Of a stretch of DNA of 64,000 nucleotides, positions 18,214 through 28,118 are shown one piece after another. How positions within the stretch are numbered: position 1 is the stretch's first letter; every line of letters begins with the position of its first letter. Source of the stretch: Acholoe squamosa (lineage: Eukaryota > Annelida > Polychaeta > Phyllodocida > Polynoidae); NCBI GenBank assembly GCA_949317995.1, contig OX439040.1:22377830-22441829 (forward strand), in the 5' to 3' direction. The notes beneath the pieces were generated by a model, which was given only the letters and a program-made list of their open reading frames with translations, was not told where the DNA came from and searched no databases. Both the position numbers and the translations under genes were made by a program.

Positions 18214-19563
18214 ATGTCACTCATAGATGAGAGTCCTTGTCACTGTATAAGTTCAGATTTAGATTTTGACAGTGTGCCTTTAGCAAATACTTCTGTTGAA
18301 AAAAACTACTATGAAAAAGTTGAGCCTACGGCATCTGCAAACAGTGGTACTGTTCAATTTTCTCTTAAGTCAAACAACAAGGATTTCATTTCTTTACATG
18401 ACAGCTTTATCCAAATAAAAGCAAAAATATTAAAAGAAGACAAAACAGCTCCAAGTGCTCCTGATGCAAACACTCCAAATGTAATTAAAGACGAAGCAAG
18501 GGTGTTTCCAGTAAACTTTTTTGGAGCAAGCATATTTAAAAATGTAAAAGCATTCATCAATGGTATAAGGATATCAGAAAGTAATGACTTATATGCATAC
18601 AAAGCTATGTTTGAAATGCTGCTAAGCTATGATCCATTAGTTGCTAGCCGACTGGGTATACTATCTTTATTTTACAAAGACACCAAAGATTTTAATGAAA
18701 TAGAAAATGTAAATAGTAATACACACAATGCAGGTGTCAAGCAGCGCTATAATTTAACTAAAAACGGAACAGAAATAGAAATGTTGTGTCGAGTTCACAA
18801 TGACTTGTTCGCACAAACTAAGATGTTTCCAGGGGATTTACCTCTTATCATAGAATTCGATAGATCAGATGAAAAGTTTTGTTTAATGGCAAAAGAAGCT
18901 GACAAAAAATATATAATTCAAATAGAAGATATGAATATGTTCATAAAAAGATATCGTCTAACAGATAGTTTTTACAATGAATTAATGAGAGCACGATTAG
19001 ATCAGAATTTCACTTTAAAATATAATATGAGGAAAACATTAATGAAATATGTTACTTTTGGTCCTAATAAATCAATATTACAAGGATCACATATTGTAAA
19101 TAACACAGAATTACCAAAAAGAGTCATTATTTCTTTAGTAAGACTCGATGGCTTCTCGGGTCATTATAGTCATAATCCATTTAAATTTGATAACTTCAAT
19201 GTAACAGAAGTAGAATTAAAAGTTAACGATGGAGGTACACCTTTTTATCAATATAATATAGATTTTCCCAACAATAAATATTTCATGGCATATTTAGCTA
19301 TGCTAAAAGGTACAGGAAATATATTCAGAAATGAACCTGTGAATATAACCCCTGAAGAATTTAAAAATGGATATGCGCTTTACTGTTTTGATTTATCAAG
19401 AAATGGAATTAATTCAGAAACGTTTGAACTATCAGAAAACGGATCTTTAAGCTTCACTTTTAAATTGGGAACAGTCCCCACCCATGGAATAGCAGCTGTT
19501 ATTTATTTAGAATACGATTCTCTTTTAATATTGGGACCTAACAATGCCACTTCATTAAAATAA
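18214..19563 (+). CDS. major capsid protein (double jelly-roll, Polinton MCP)
   Basis: 449 residues, intact from the ATG at 18214. Length, position before the adenain-like protease and the beta-rich sequence fit the Polinton/adintovirus hexon-like capsid protein. Recognisable parts are the N-terminal VEKNYYEKVEPTAS segment, the FFGASIFKNVKAFINGI region and the C-terminal strands ending LEYDSLLILG. The fold (two stacked jelly-rolls forming pseudo-hexameric capsomers) is family knowledge, not visible here. Only four bases separate its stop from the protease ATG, so co-expression is likely. No break is seen, unlike several neighbours. Confidence 0.85.
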   Translation: MSLIDESPCHCISSDLDFDSVPLANTSVEKNYYEKVEPTASANSGTVQFSLKSNNKDFISLHDSFIQIKAKILKEDKTAPSAPDANTPNVIKDEARVFPVNFFGASIFKNVKAFINGIRISESNDLYAYKAMFEMLLSYDPLVASRLGILSLFYKDTKDFNEIENVNSNTHNAGVKQRYNLTKNGTEIEMLCRVHNDLFAQTKMFPGDLPLIIEFDRSDEKFCLMAKEADKKYIIQIEDMNMFIKRYRLTDSFYNELMRARLDQNFTLKYNMRKTLMKYVTFGPNKSILQGSHIVNNTELPKRVIISLVRLDGFSGHYSHNPFKFDNFNVTEVELKVNDGGTPFYQYNIDFPNNKYFMAYLAMLKGTGNIFRNEPVNITPEEFKNGYALYCFDLSRNGINSETFELSENGSLSFTFKLGTVPTHGIAAVIYLEYDSLLILGPNNATSLK

Positions 19564-19567
19564 TAAA

Positions 19568-20110
19568 ATGAACGGTGAGGAATTAATAAGCATTTTAGAA
19601 AAAGATAAAAATATAACCAAAGGAAATTATGGTATTTATGCAGCAGATAAAATCCCCATTATAAAATCTTATCCTACAGCTTTCATAGCAAATACAGATG
19701 TAAGCTATCTTCCTGGAGAACACTGGGTAGCATTTTATTTTAAATCTAAAAATGATATTCCTGAATATTTTGATTCATATGGATTACCTCCAATAAGATA
19801 TTCTTTTTTAAAAAAATTATCCAAAAAATACAAATATTCTTCACATACTATACAAGCATTAACATCTTTAAGATGTGGAGAATACTGCTTATATTTAAAA
19901 AAAAAAAGAGCCTCTAATATAAGCATGCAAAAAATTATATCTAGTTTTTCTTCTGACACTTTGTGGAATGAAAAAAAGATTCAACTCTACATAAATAAAC
20001 AAATAAACACTCCTGTGAATAAAAAAAGAAAAGGATCCAACTATGGACAATATAGCATTAAACATTGTGATTTCATAAACAACTTAAAAAAAATGAAAAG
20101 CTTTATATAA
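19568..20110 (+). CDS. adenain-like cysteine protease (Polinton PRO)
   Basis: 180 residues. The catalytic set of the adenovirus protease family is present and correctly spaced: H52 in GEHWVAFYF, D69 in EYFDSYG, Q96 (oxyanion hole) and C103 in SLRCGEYCLY. The Q-to-C spacing of seven matches adenain. The family matures capsid and core proteins during assembly. It follows the capsid gene after four bases. The C-terminus is basic. The frame is intact and should encode an active enzyme if expressed. Confidence 0.9.
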   Translation: MNGEELISILEKDKNITKGNYGIYAADKIPIIKSYPTAFIANTDVSYLPGEHWVAFYFKSKNDIPEYFDSYGLPPIRYSFLKKLSKKYKYSSHTIQALTSLRCGEYCLYLKKKRASNISMQKIISSFSSDTLWNEKKIQLYINKQINTPVNKKRKGSNYGQYSIKHCDFINNLKKMKSFI

Positions 20111-20188
20111 AAACAAAAATTTAAATTTTTTTTTTCACAATTTCCACACATTTATTGGTGAAAAATTAAATAACTATTAAAAAACACT

Positions 20189-20518
20189 ATGAAAGGATTA
20201 TCATCAATTAATAAAATAAAAAAAAATAAAATTGGAACAGCTGGAGCACTACTTATTTTTTTCCTTACAACCATAGGCATTTTAATAGAAATTAAATATG
20301 GTAAATTAAATGAAGAAATATATCTCACATGTTCTGAATCAGGGTATCAATTTAAAAATAATATAAAAATAAAATCATTTTTTAGCTGCTCAGTTCAAAA
20401 AAATGATACATCCAATGATATATTTGTTCCTTACATTGAAATGAACTTAAAAAAAACAGAATCATCAGATATTAATTTTAACAATGAACACAAAAATGAC
20501 TCCTATGAAATTTTTTAA
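20189..20518 (+). CDS. small single-pass membrane protein
   Basis: 109 residues. A short basic N-terminus (INKIKKNKIG) is followed by a transmembrane segment (TAGALLIFFLTTIGILIEI, residues 16-34). About 75 polar residues follow, with cysteines near LTCSE and FSCSV. The positive N-side suggests a signal anchor with the C-terminal part outside or lumenal (type II). In a virus-like element it could act in membrane entry, egress or host signalling. No family is recognised. Confidence 0.6.
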   Translation: MKGLSSINKIKKNKIGTAGALLIFFLTTIGILIEIKYGKLNEEIYLTCSESGYQFKNNIKIKSFFSCSVQKNDTSNDIFVPYIEMNLKKTESSDINFNNEHKNDSYEIF

Positions 20519-20603
20519 AAGAGAAGTAATATCATATGAGAAACTAGGATGAGATTAAAAGCAAAAGCCTTCTTCATTCAAAAGTAATACAAAGTTTATT
20601 GAA

Positions 20604-20996
20604 ATGGACAACCACAAAGTTATTCAAGATGAGGATGAATTACATATTTTAGAAAAGATCACAAATGCTCAACATAATTACATTTTCAAGCTCATACAAA
20701 TTAAAAATAATTTGCAAAATCAACTAAAAGAAGAAAAAGGTATAAATAACATATTAAAAGAACAACTCCAAGATTCTCAAAAAAAAGTAATGGAGGGCTT
20801 TGCACAAAAACGAGCTGCCACTTTGGCTCGATATAACATGGAATACGAGCGAAAAAACAGAAATTTTAACTACATGAAAAATTATGGAAAAATAGTATGT
20901 GATGGAGAAAACGATGAAAGTGAAAATAATAAAACACAGGCTTGTGCTTCCATTGCTAGTGATAGTTATATATCCAATGAAGATGAAATAGATTAA
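20604..20996 (+). CDS. coiled-coil protein, unknown function
   Basis: 130 residues. From about residue 10 to 60 the sequence has heptad-like spacing of hydrophobics with many Glu, Lys and Gln (LQNQLKEEKGINNILKEQLQ), typical of a coiled coil. A basic, tyrosine- and asparagine-rich segment follows, and an acidic end (SNEDEID). It could be a capsid scaffold or a fibre/oligomerisation unit. Nothing decides between these. Confidence 0.55.
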   Translation: MDNHKVIQDEDELHILEKITNAQHNYIFKLIQIKNNLQNQLKEEKGINNILKEQLQDSQKKVMEGFAQKRAATLARYNMEYERKNRNFNYMKNYGKIVCDGENDESENNKTQACASIASDSYISNEDEID

Positions 20997-21207
20997 AAAT
21001 AAAAATAAGCATTTTTAAAAAATCCACCAACAGTATTATAAAAAGTTTAGGTTTTTCTTCAATTTCATTGTAAAAATACATTTGGGATAAAGAAAAAGCG
21101 GGTGAAAAATAAGGAAAGAGTAACTATTTTTACAGAATTTGATTGTGGTTTCATCTTAAATATACATATAAGTAAAACCAAAAAACATTTTCATAAAATA
21201 AACAAAT

Positions 21208-21804
21208 ATGGATAGCTATATAGTTACTCCTATCATCAAATCTTATCCTTCTGATAACACTCTTAAAGAGATAAGCTCCATGTTTTATCATGACTGGAAA
21301 AAAATGGGGATATATCTAAACGTCTCAAAAGTAGATTTGATGTCACTAGAGGATCAAAAATCTTTGTATGATATGTCATTAGATATGTTAAATTTATGGT
21401 GGGAAAATAATCATAGCCTTAATGACCTTAAAAATGCTTTAGAATTAAGCAAACGAAAAGATCTAATTGAATTAGCTAACATATTTTGTATAGAAAATAA
21501 TATATATCCCTTTAATATGAATGAAAAAAAAATTCAAATATTATTGTCAAAAATAGCAGAAAATATAGGAAAAGAATGGATAATTATAGGAATTCAACTT
21601 GATATACCATATGAAACACTCAACATGATAAGAAGTCAAGCATCTTGTAGTAATCCTTGTAATCGAGCATTAGAAGTATTAAAACTGTGGAAAAAGAAGC
21701 AGACTTTACCTGCCTCAGAATTCATAAATGTCCTTAAACATGATATGCGTAGAAATGATATTGCACATTTTTTACAAACTAAAATTATAAATTCCTGCTA
21801 TTAA
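21208..21804 (+). CDS. double Death-domain protein
   Basis: 198 residues with two copies of the Death-domain pattern. Copy 1, about residues 17-92: LKEISSMFYHDWKKMGIYL, then LDMLNLWWEN and LKNALELSKRKDLIELA. Copy 2, about 108-191: LSKIAENIGKEWIIIGIQL, then ALEVLKLWKKK and FINVLKHDMRRNDIAHFL. The key positions are kept in both (W30/W124 in the D/E-W-x-x-x-G motif, then the L-x-L-W core and the R-x-D-I/L-x-x-L helix). No other domain is present, so it is an adaptor- or decoy-type protein. Death domains assemble apoptosis and NF-kB/Toll signalling complexes. A stand-alone pair in a viral element suggests capture from the host and interference with cell-death or immune signalling. The second copy is the better match. 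Confidence 0.72.
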   Translation: MDSYIVTPIIKSYPSDNTLKEISSMFYHDWKKMGIYLNVSKVDLMSLEDQKSLYDMSLDMLNLWWENNHSLNDLKNALELSKRKDLIELANIFCIENNIYPFNMNEKKIQILLSKIAENIGKEWIIIGIQLDIPYETLNMIRSQASCSNPCNRALEVLKLWKKKQTLPASEFINVLKHDMRRNDIAHFLQTKIINSCY

Positions 21805-22264
21805 AGAATTTTATTTAGAAAAAATATTACTTGTAGTATGGTTATAAATGTTAACATTAATTATAAATATATGTCTATTTTTTGTTAAAATGTAATTGTA
21901 TTTTATTTTAAATTTAAGTAAAGTGTCTTGAATGTAGTTTATTAAAAATATATAGTATGTCTTATGTAATTGATTATATCTGGTTACCTTCTTTGTAATG
22001 TATACCTTATATGTAATTTTTATATCATCAAAAGTAGTTATTAAATGGTTGCCTTCTTTGTAAATATATACTTTATATTTAATTTTTACAATAAGATTAA
22101 AAATATGTTTTATTTTTAAAATAATAAACGATAAAAAATGTATATGGTATTTCTCGTGTTTTTTTGGTTTTTTTTAAATCAATTTTTTACACAAAAAACT
22201 TTAAAAAACCACAACATATGTAGCTGAGACTAAAATGAAACTATGCAAAGCATAAAAATCAGGA
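21805..22264. other. AT-rich noncoding gap with a direct repeat
   Basis: 460 bp of very AT-rich DNA without a gene. A segment of about 45 bp starting TGGTTACCTTCTTTGTAA near 21981 is repeated, slightly diverged, near 22046 (TGGTTGCCTTCTTTGTAA). A control or end region is possible. Confidence 0.4.
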
Positions 22265-22978
22265 ATGGTTAAACACATATGTAAATACTATGAAAAAGTG
22301 GAAAATTCTTTTGATGAATGTATACTTCCTTTTAGGACATGGTCAGTTATGTGTTCATATACATGTAAGCAATGGATAATGCTTCAACCACAGTGGAAGC
22401 TTAGATTAAAACTTGAAATAATTTTATACTTATTTTACAATTTTCACCATAAAAAGTATTCAGAATATCATGATATATGCACTTTTTTAAAAGAAAAAAG
22501 TGTAAAAAATATGATGTATGAGACATATGATCATATTTTTAAAAAAACTGGGTTTGATATTAAAAATGAGAAATTGGTGCAAAATATAGCTAAAAACATA
22601 TTACAAAAATATAAACTCAAAGAATATCATTTATGTTTAATGATACAATGCAAACTTGCTATATTGTATAGCTTAAACATTGCGATTTTTAATAGATTAA
22701 AATATAAAAATAAAAAAAGAAAAGTTTATATTCCAAAAAACCTATATTTACCACAAATGCATAAACATCTTAAACATAGCATACTCAACCTTCCAATACC
22801 ATCTTCACTTAAAACCTTTCTTATGTCAGTAAAAAATAAAAAATACAATGGTGTCTTTCCTAATCATATGTACTTAATGATAGAATGGTTTGCATCAAAG
22901 CAAAAAACTAGTTGGAATACTTTTACATCAAAAATGTCAATCAAAGCTGAACCACTAAAACAGTTTTCATTTCAATGA
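22265..22978 (+). CDS. unknown basic protein, last gene of the viral block
   Basis: 237 residues, ATG start, intact. Rich in Lys, Tyr, Leu and Cys, with no transmembrane segment or known motif that I can identify. The AT-rich base use and plus orientation match its neighbours, so it likely belongs to the element. The sequence after its stop changes character within about 300 bp, suggesting it is near the right end. Confidence 0.55.
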   Translation: MVKHICKYYEKVENSFDECILPFRTWSVMCSYTCKQWIMLQPQWKLRLKLEIILYLFYNFHHKKYSEYHDICTFLKEKSVKNMMYETYDHIFKKTGFDIKNEKLVQNIAKNILQKYKLKEYHLCLMIQCKLAILYSLNIAIFNRLKYKNKKRKVYIPKNLYLPQMHKHLKHSILNLPIPSSLKTFLMSVKNKKYNGVFPNHMYLMIEWFASKQKTSWNTFTSKMSIKAEPLKQFSFQ

Positions 22979-24049
22979 AATAAAATCATTTATAATAACA
23001 GTTTTTGAAAAAGTGCTTTTAATCATTATTATCTTTTAAAGGAACCAACCCAAAAACAAGACAAAATCCATACCCTGGAAACAATTTCTCCTAAATTCAT
23101 GTGATTTTACCAAAAATTTAATGCATTTCACAATATTAATCATAGGAATTCATGTGAATTTGTGAGCAGCAATTCACGTGAAATTCAACAGACACATGAA
23201 AGTCATGTAATTTCACGTGAATTTCACGTGTACATCTAGCAATAAAAAGAGAAAAACTTGTGAAATCCACAAGAATTCACAAAAATTTCTCTAAACAAAA
23301 TTTTCATCAGATTTACTCATGTCAAAGAGGTAAAAAGTTGTTCCTTGTTTCCAGGGTAGGAACCAGCAAACAATCTGATAGATCAAGGGGTGCTCACATA
23401 ATGGTTTTCAGGCGAGCATGCACAACGATGCTAGTTGCAATTTAAAGATACAGGAAATTATTCAACTACAGCGCGGCTCTTTCATCACATTAATGTATTC
23501 CTTTTGGTTGGATAATAGTTTGTGTCCTTAAAGAAGACTACATAAGGAGTAAAAGTACATCCTTAAAGGACATATAAAGCCAAGCATAGTAGTTGCTTTG
23601 CAACCAGTACTTAAAGCATACTAAACTATGAACATCTGAAGCGCAAAGCAAACCCAAGGGGTGTTCATTAAACAACTTAGAAAGTTAGGAGCAAGCGCTA
23701 ACCCTCGCACTGCAACTAAAGAACCAGTGGCAAGCGTGGGTAGCGCGCGCCTATTGAACACCCCTCTGGAAGCTTTTTTGTGCTCGTCTTCACTTAACAC
23801 TTAATCTTGTTGTGCTTTTCATAAAAACTATTAAACATGGCTTTAAACAAAAAAAAGAAAAGAAGCTCTTTCAAATATGGAGAGATCTTAAAAAGATAAA
23901 AAATTGAAATTTTGGTTCGAGATTAACTGCGGATCACGTGACTACACAAAGTCATCGCTCAAAGTTATCGTAAACAATTACCAAAAATTTGCTCGGAAGT
24001 TATTGTGGTTTATGCGGTTTGTTAAGTCTCCTATCTGCAATTTTCCACG
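22979..24049. other. right flank of the viral block with CACGTG-type palindromes
   Basis: No convincing gene. Between 23095 and 23240 there are several imperfect palindromes around TTCACGTGAA (for example at 23172-23185 and twice between 23210 and 23232). Near 23660-23763 a stretch starts AAGGGGTGTTCATTAAA and ends ATTGAACACCCCT, which forms a small inverted repeat. The end of the viral element should lie here, but no terminal repeat matching the left side was found. Confidence 0.4.
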
Positions 24050-25627
24050 ATGGAGCGAGCTTATTATCGTGTCAGGACAATATTGGACAGGTAAATTAAA
24101 GTCTTATCGTCTTAAATGAACTTTAAACCTCAGTTAAAAAATGCACCGTAAACCTCAGTTAAAAAATGCACCGGTAACTTTTTTAACAGAATCAAGTTCC
24201 AACAGAAGCCAAAAAAAATCATCGATTCAGTCTATTGCGTGAACTGTCTTAATATAAGCCGTGGTTTATTCTAATATTCAAACCTAAACTAGACTGCCCT
24301 GGTACAATCCTAATAGCAGGTACCATAAATTTTCTTTTTTTCTTCCTTTTTAAGCTGGATTTTGTATCCTCGCGGTAACACTAGAGATGTGGGCTCCCAA
24401 ATCTACTTTACACTTCAGGATACCAGAGATATGTCAACCGATACAAGGCTCGATCAAGACATTAAAGACGTGTTTGCTTCAACCAACACAGGGCTCAATC
24501 AAAATACCAGAGATGTGGTTACATCAAACGATACAAGGTCCAATCAAGATACCAAAGATAGCTCTACTTCAACTGATACGAAGCTCACTAAACATACCAA
24601 AGATGGGGCTTCATCAACTGATGTGAAGCTCTATCAACATACCAAAGATGGAGCATCATTAACTGATGCAAAGCTCGATCAACATACCAAAAATGGGGCT
24701 TCATCAACTCATACCAAAGATGAGGCTTCATCAAGTAATACCAAAGAAGGGACTTTATCAACTAATGTCAAAGATGGAGCTTCATCAACTAATGTCAAAA
24801 ATGGAGCTTCATCAAACGAGGCTTCATTAACTGATGACAAAGATGAGACCTCATCAACCGATGTCAAAAATGGGGCTGTCAAAGATGGAGCTTCATCAAC
24901 TAATGTCAAAAATGGAGCTTCATCAAACGAGGCTTCATTAACTGATGACAAAGATGAGACCTCATCAACCGATGTCAAAAATGGGGCTAAATGTGATAAC
25001 TCTAAGCATAGTGACAACACAAACAGTGGATTTTGTTTGTGTAACTCCAGTGAACATAGTAACGGCACAAACACCGCATTTAGTTCATGCAACTCTGGTG
25101 AACCAAGTGACAGTCACACCGGTGAAAGCCACCATGAAACATGTGATAATTGTAAACATAGTATCAGCACAAACATTGGATTTAGTTCATGTAACTCTGG
25201 TGAACCAAGTAACAGTCACACCAGTAAAAGCCACCAGGAAAGATGTAACTTTGATGAAGCAAGTGACAGTCTCACCTACGCAGAAGGTGTAGAAGTAAAT
25301 ATAAGCTTGGAGGCTGAAAATGAAGATACATCATCTAGCAAAAATGAAGGAAAAAAACTTGTGTTCCAAAAATTTGACATCAATCTGAGCGAGTCACAAA
25401 GTAAGGCTCTATTTAAGAAACCTGTGTTAAGTGTCACGGCATCAGAAATGAGTCCTAACCCAAGAAAAAGGGTAAGATTTTTGCAAGGTATGAAGTTTTC
25501 AAATATCATAAGCTATGGGACCCCTACTGCGCAAAGCACTCGCAGAAAAGTGCGACGTAAACTACATTTTGATTCGCTCAGTGTCAGCAATAGTGTCAGC
25601 GACAGTGATGATGCAGCCTCATGCTAA
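24050..25627 (+). CDS. possible spliced gene: Thr/Ser/Asp repeat protein with basic C-terminus
   Basis: Exon 1 may run from the ATG at 24050 (MERAYYRVRTILD) to a donor CAG|GTAAAT after 24090. A pyrimidine tract and AAG acceptor end at 24354, and the phase joins a long frame from 24355 to the stop at 25627. Unspliced, the first ATG of that frame is 24431. The protein begins with many degenerate units of type TKDGASSTD, including an exact 111-bp (37-residue) duplication at 24767-24877 and 24878-24988. A Cys/His/Ser segment follows (CNSGEPSDSHT twice, diverged). The C-terminal 100 residues look less repetitive, with PNPRKRVRF and RRKVRRKLHF, the latter similar to cyclin-docking RxL motifs. Not recognised. 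Codon use differs from the viral genes, so I take it as host, with low confidence. Confidence 0.4.
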
Positions 25628-26456
25628 ATGAGACATTAGTCAGAAACAATGTCAGCAACAGTGTCGGTGACAATGATGATGCAGACTCATACTAAATGAG
25701 ACGTTAATCGTGTTCAGGTGTAAAACACAGAGTTCAAGTTAAAGTAAAGTGCAATACCAAAAGTTCTCACTCCTATAGAATATATTTGATATCACCACAA
25801 TTGTTAAAGTTCTTAATTTAAACTAGTTAATACCATATTAATGGTATGCGATGTTTTATGTCAGATTTCATTTCCCTTTAATTGCATTGTTTTTAAAAAA
25901 CTAGTAGAAATCCATGTTGGTATAGGTTACCAAGTTTTCACTTTTTTTACTATATATTTGATATCACTCCAATGGGCAAAGTTTTCTACTGAAATTTGTT
26001 AATGGTATATGATAAATCATATCAGATTTTAGTTCCCTAAAGCGTACCTAGTTCTGGTGTAAACCACTCCATATCCAAACTGTTCACATAGGTGCTAAGG
26101 TCTGATACATTACTGAAACTTGTTAACAGGATCCTAATGGTTTAAAATAAATCATATTAAATTTTAGTTCCCTAAAGCGTACCTAGTTCTTGTGTAAACC
26201 AACCCATGTTATCCAAACTGTTGACGTAGCTGCTGAGGTGTAGAACAGTTGTTTTTGGTAGTATGGTATAATCAAAGTTATTGTACACAAGGAATGTAAT
26301 TGCTAACTCATTTTCTAAATGTCAAAGCTAAATATAGCAATATAACATTGTTGATTACTATTCGAGATCTTAATTAAACATAGTAAATCAAATTTAAGAT
26401 TTTTGTCTTTTCTCATAATATTTTATTAGTATAACAAAATTAAAACGTTAAGCTCT
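25628..26456. repeat. noncoding region with tandem duplications
   Basis: About 65 bp at the end of the preceding gene are repeated, diverged, after its stop (GATGATGCAG, then CTCATRCTAAATGAGAC, at about 25610 and 25676). Further on, a unit of about 138 bp containing TTTTAGTTCCCTAAAGCG occurs near 26025 and 26163. No gene is seen. Confidence 0.5.
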
Positions 26457-26457
26457 A

Positions 26458-26560
26458 GTATCCAAGACGGTCTCCTATAAATCACACCTTTTGAATTCAA
26501 AATTTTAATTCAAACTTTGAATCCAAAAGGTGTGATTTATAGGAGACCGTCTTAGATACT
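26458..26560. repeat. 103-bp near-perfect palindrome
   Basis: Arms of about 45 bp (26458-26502 and 26516-26560) are complementary with only a few mismatches, from AGTATCCAAGACGGTCTCC to GGAGACCGTCTTAGATACT, with a short AT-rich loop. Flanking TA on both sides would fit a Tc1/mariner-type MITE with a TA target duplication. Confidence 0.7.
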
Positions 26561-26794
26561 ACTAATGAATAAAAAACATTTCTGTCTGCCGTATGGTTCA
26601 TCTAAATTGTCATTTTATCTGGCTTCAGAATTGCACAAACGAAGAATTGGAAAGAACAAATAACTCACTGTTACCAACTCAATGGTATTCTACTGCCTGT
26701 TCATATGTATGCCCCTGAAGTATTTCTGTGATTTTGTTGCAGTTGCATAGAAGAGTTCTACAATTAGTCATACAGGATCAAATTACCCATGTAG

Positions 26795-28118
26795 CAAGCC
26801 CGCTTTGGGCCAATTCAGTTTTAGCTCAGATAAGCTGGTTCAAAGCGGGCAGAATACCATTCATGGTTTTAGGTTGGGCAAATGGTGGGTTTCCAGTCAG
26901 GGCCACATTGGGTTGCCCTAATAGGGCAAACTGAAAAGACTGTTGGGCTCCGACAGTTTTTGTCCTCAGCTAGATGTGTGAGCCACATCAGGCAAACTGA
27001 ATTGGGCACAGAGCAGCTTCAAAATGGGCTTTAGGCACATATTGGTCTCAAAGTGGGCACCCCAAATCAGGCATAGACCAGTTCCAAAGATAAATAGTGC
27101 GGTCACCATCATCCCCCCTCCCCATTAGACTAGGGTCCGGGCAACAACGCCACAAGGGTAATCTCACTTCGGTGTGGATACAACCCGCGGGACCTCTCAC
27201 CCTTGAGTGTCGGCCGTAAGGAAGGCACAAGGTGAGATAAAATTCGAGCCAGGAGGAACTATGAACTTGAAGCCAAGCTACTGGTCTAGGTCCGGTTGAC
27301 ATGCCTTAGTCAACTAAGTTCGAATTGATGATTCTACTGTATTATGTAGATGGAGAGAGTAATACAGTATGTTTAGTCTCCTTCTAACTGTGGAGGCCAA
27401 GGGGAGGGGCTAGCACCTGGAGGCTAGCAGCACATTTTCAGCATTCAAAATATTAGAAAATGAGGAAAAAAATAGATTTTCTATAATATCTATCCCAGAT
27501 GGCGCCACCTAATTAAAGTGGGCTGCCCACTTTCTAGGCTGGAAACCTACCCCTGAATTCCGCTCCCGCTACTCTCCCACTAGATAAGGGGAAGGTGGAA
27601 GCCTTAGCCAACTTGTTGGAAACTGTTGGATGTGTATGAGTGAGCACACTCTCCCAGCAGATGTTATCACTGATAGGTTATCTAAATATGTGGGGGAGAG
27701 TGTGAAATGAGACTGAGACAAACAGAGTGCAGAATAAACATCCACTAATCACCCCCAATTAAGGGATTAGGATAAGAATCTCTTTGATATATCAAGATTA
27801 TATTTCTGTAATCCTTCCTCTCCCTGTCTGTGACCCTACCTTGACACAGGAGGAAGTAATAGCAGAGGGTTTGGGGGGTGGAACCCTATGCCTGTGGTAG
27901 TTATACAGACCACAGATGCCCAGCGTACCCACTTTCAGCCACACCAAAAACCCATGTTGAACCCAAAGTGGTCAACCCACTCTGAGACTGATCTGTGCCC
28001 ACATTGGTTAGCCCAGTGTGGCCCACACAACTCACCGAGGACAGAAACTGTCAGCAGCCCATCGGTTAGCCCATTGTGGCCCACATCATAAGCCACACCA
28101 AATATAATGTGGGCCACA
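26795..28118. mobile_element. degenerate long-inverted-repeat element
   Basis: The left arm (about 26795-27065) and right arm (about 27890-28118) are inverted and diverged copies. For example, CGACAGTTTTTGTCCTCAG at left pairs with the complement of GAGGACAGAAACTGTCAGC at right. Both arms are themselves made of short TTGGGC/GCCCA-type repeats. The roughly 800-bp interior holds no transposase frame. A non-autonomous foldback-type element is likely. Boundaries are approximate. Confidence 0.45.

Noticed and set aside
24709..25092. Minus-strand frame opposite the repeat protein
   Set aside because: It consists of the reverse reading of the same tandem repeats and has no independent signal.
27100..27300. 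Possible tRNA-derived SINE in the GC-richer interior of the 26.8-28.1 kb element
   Set aside because: No credible A/B box pair or cloverleaf could be drawn on either strand.
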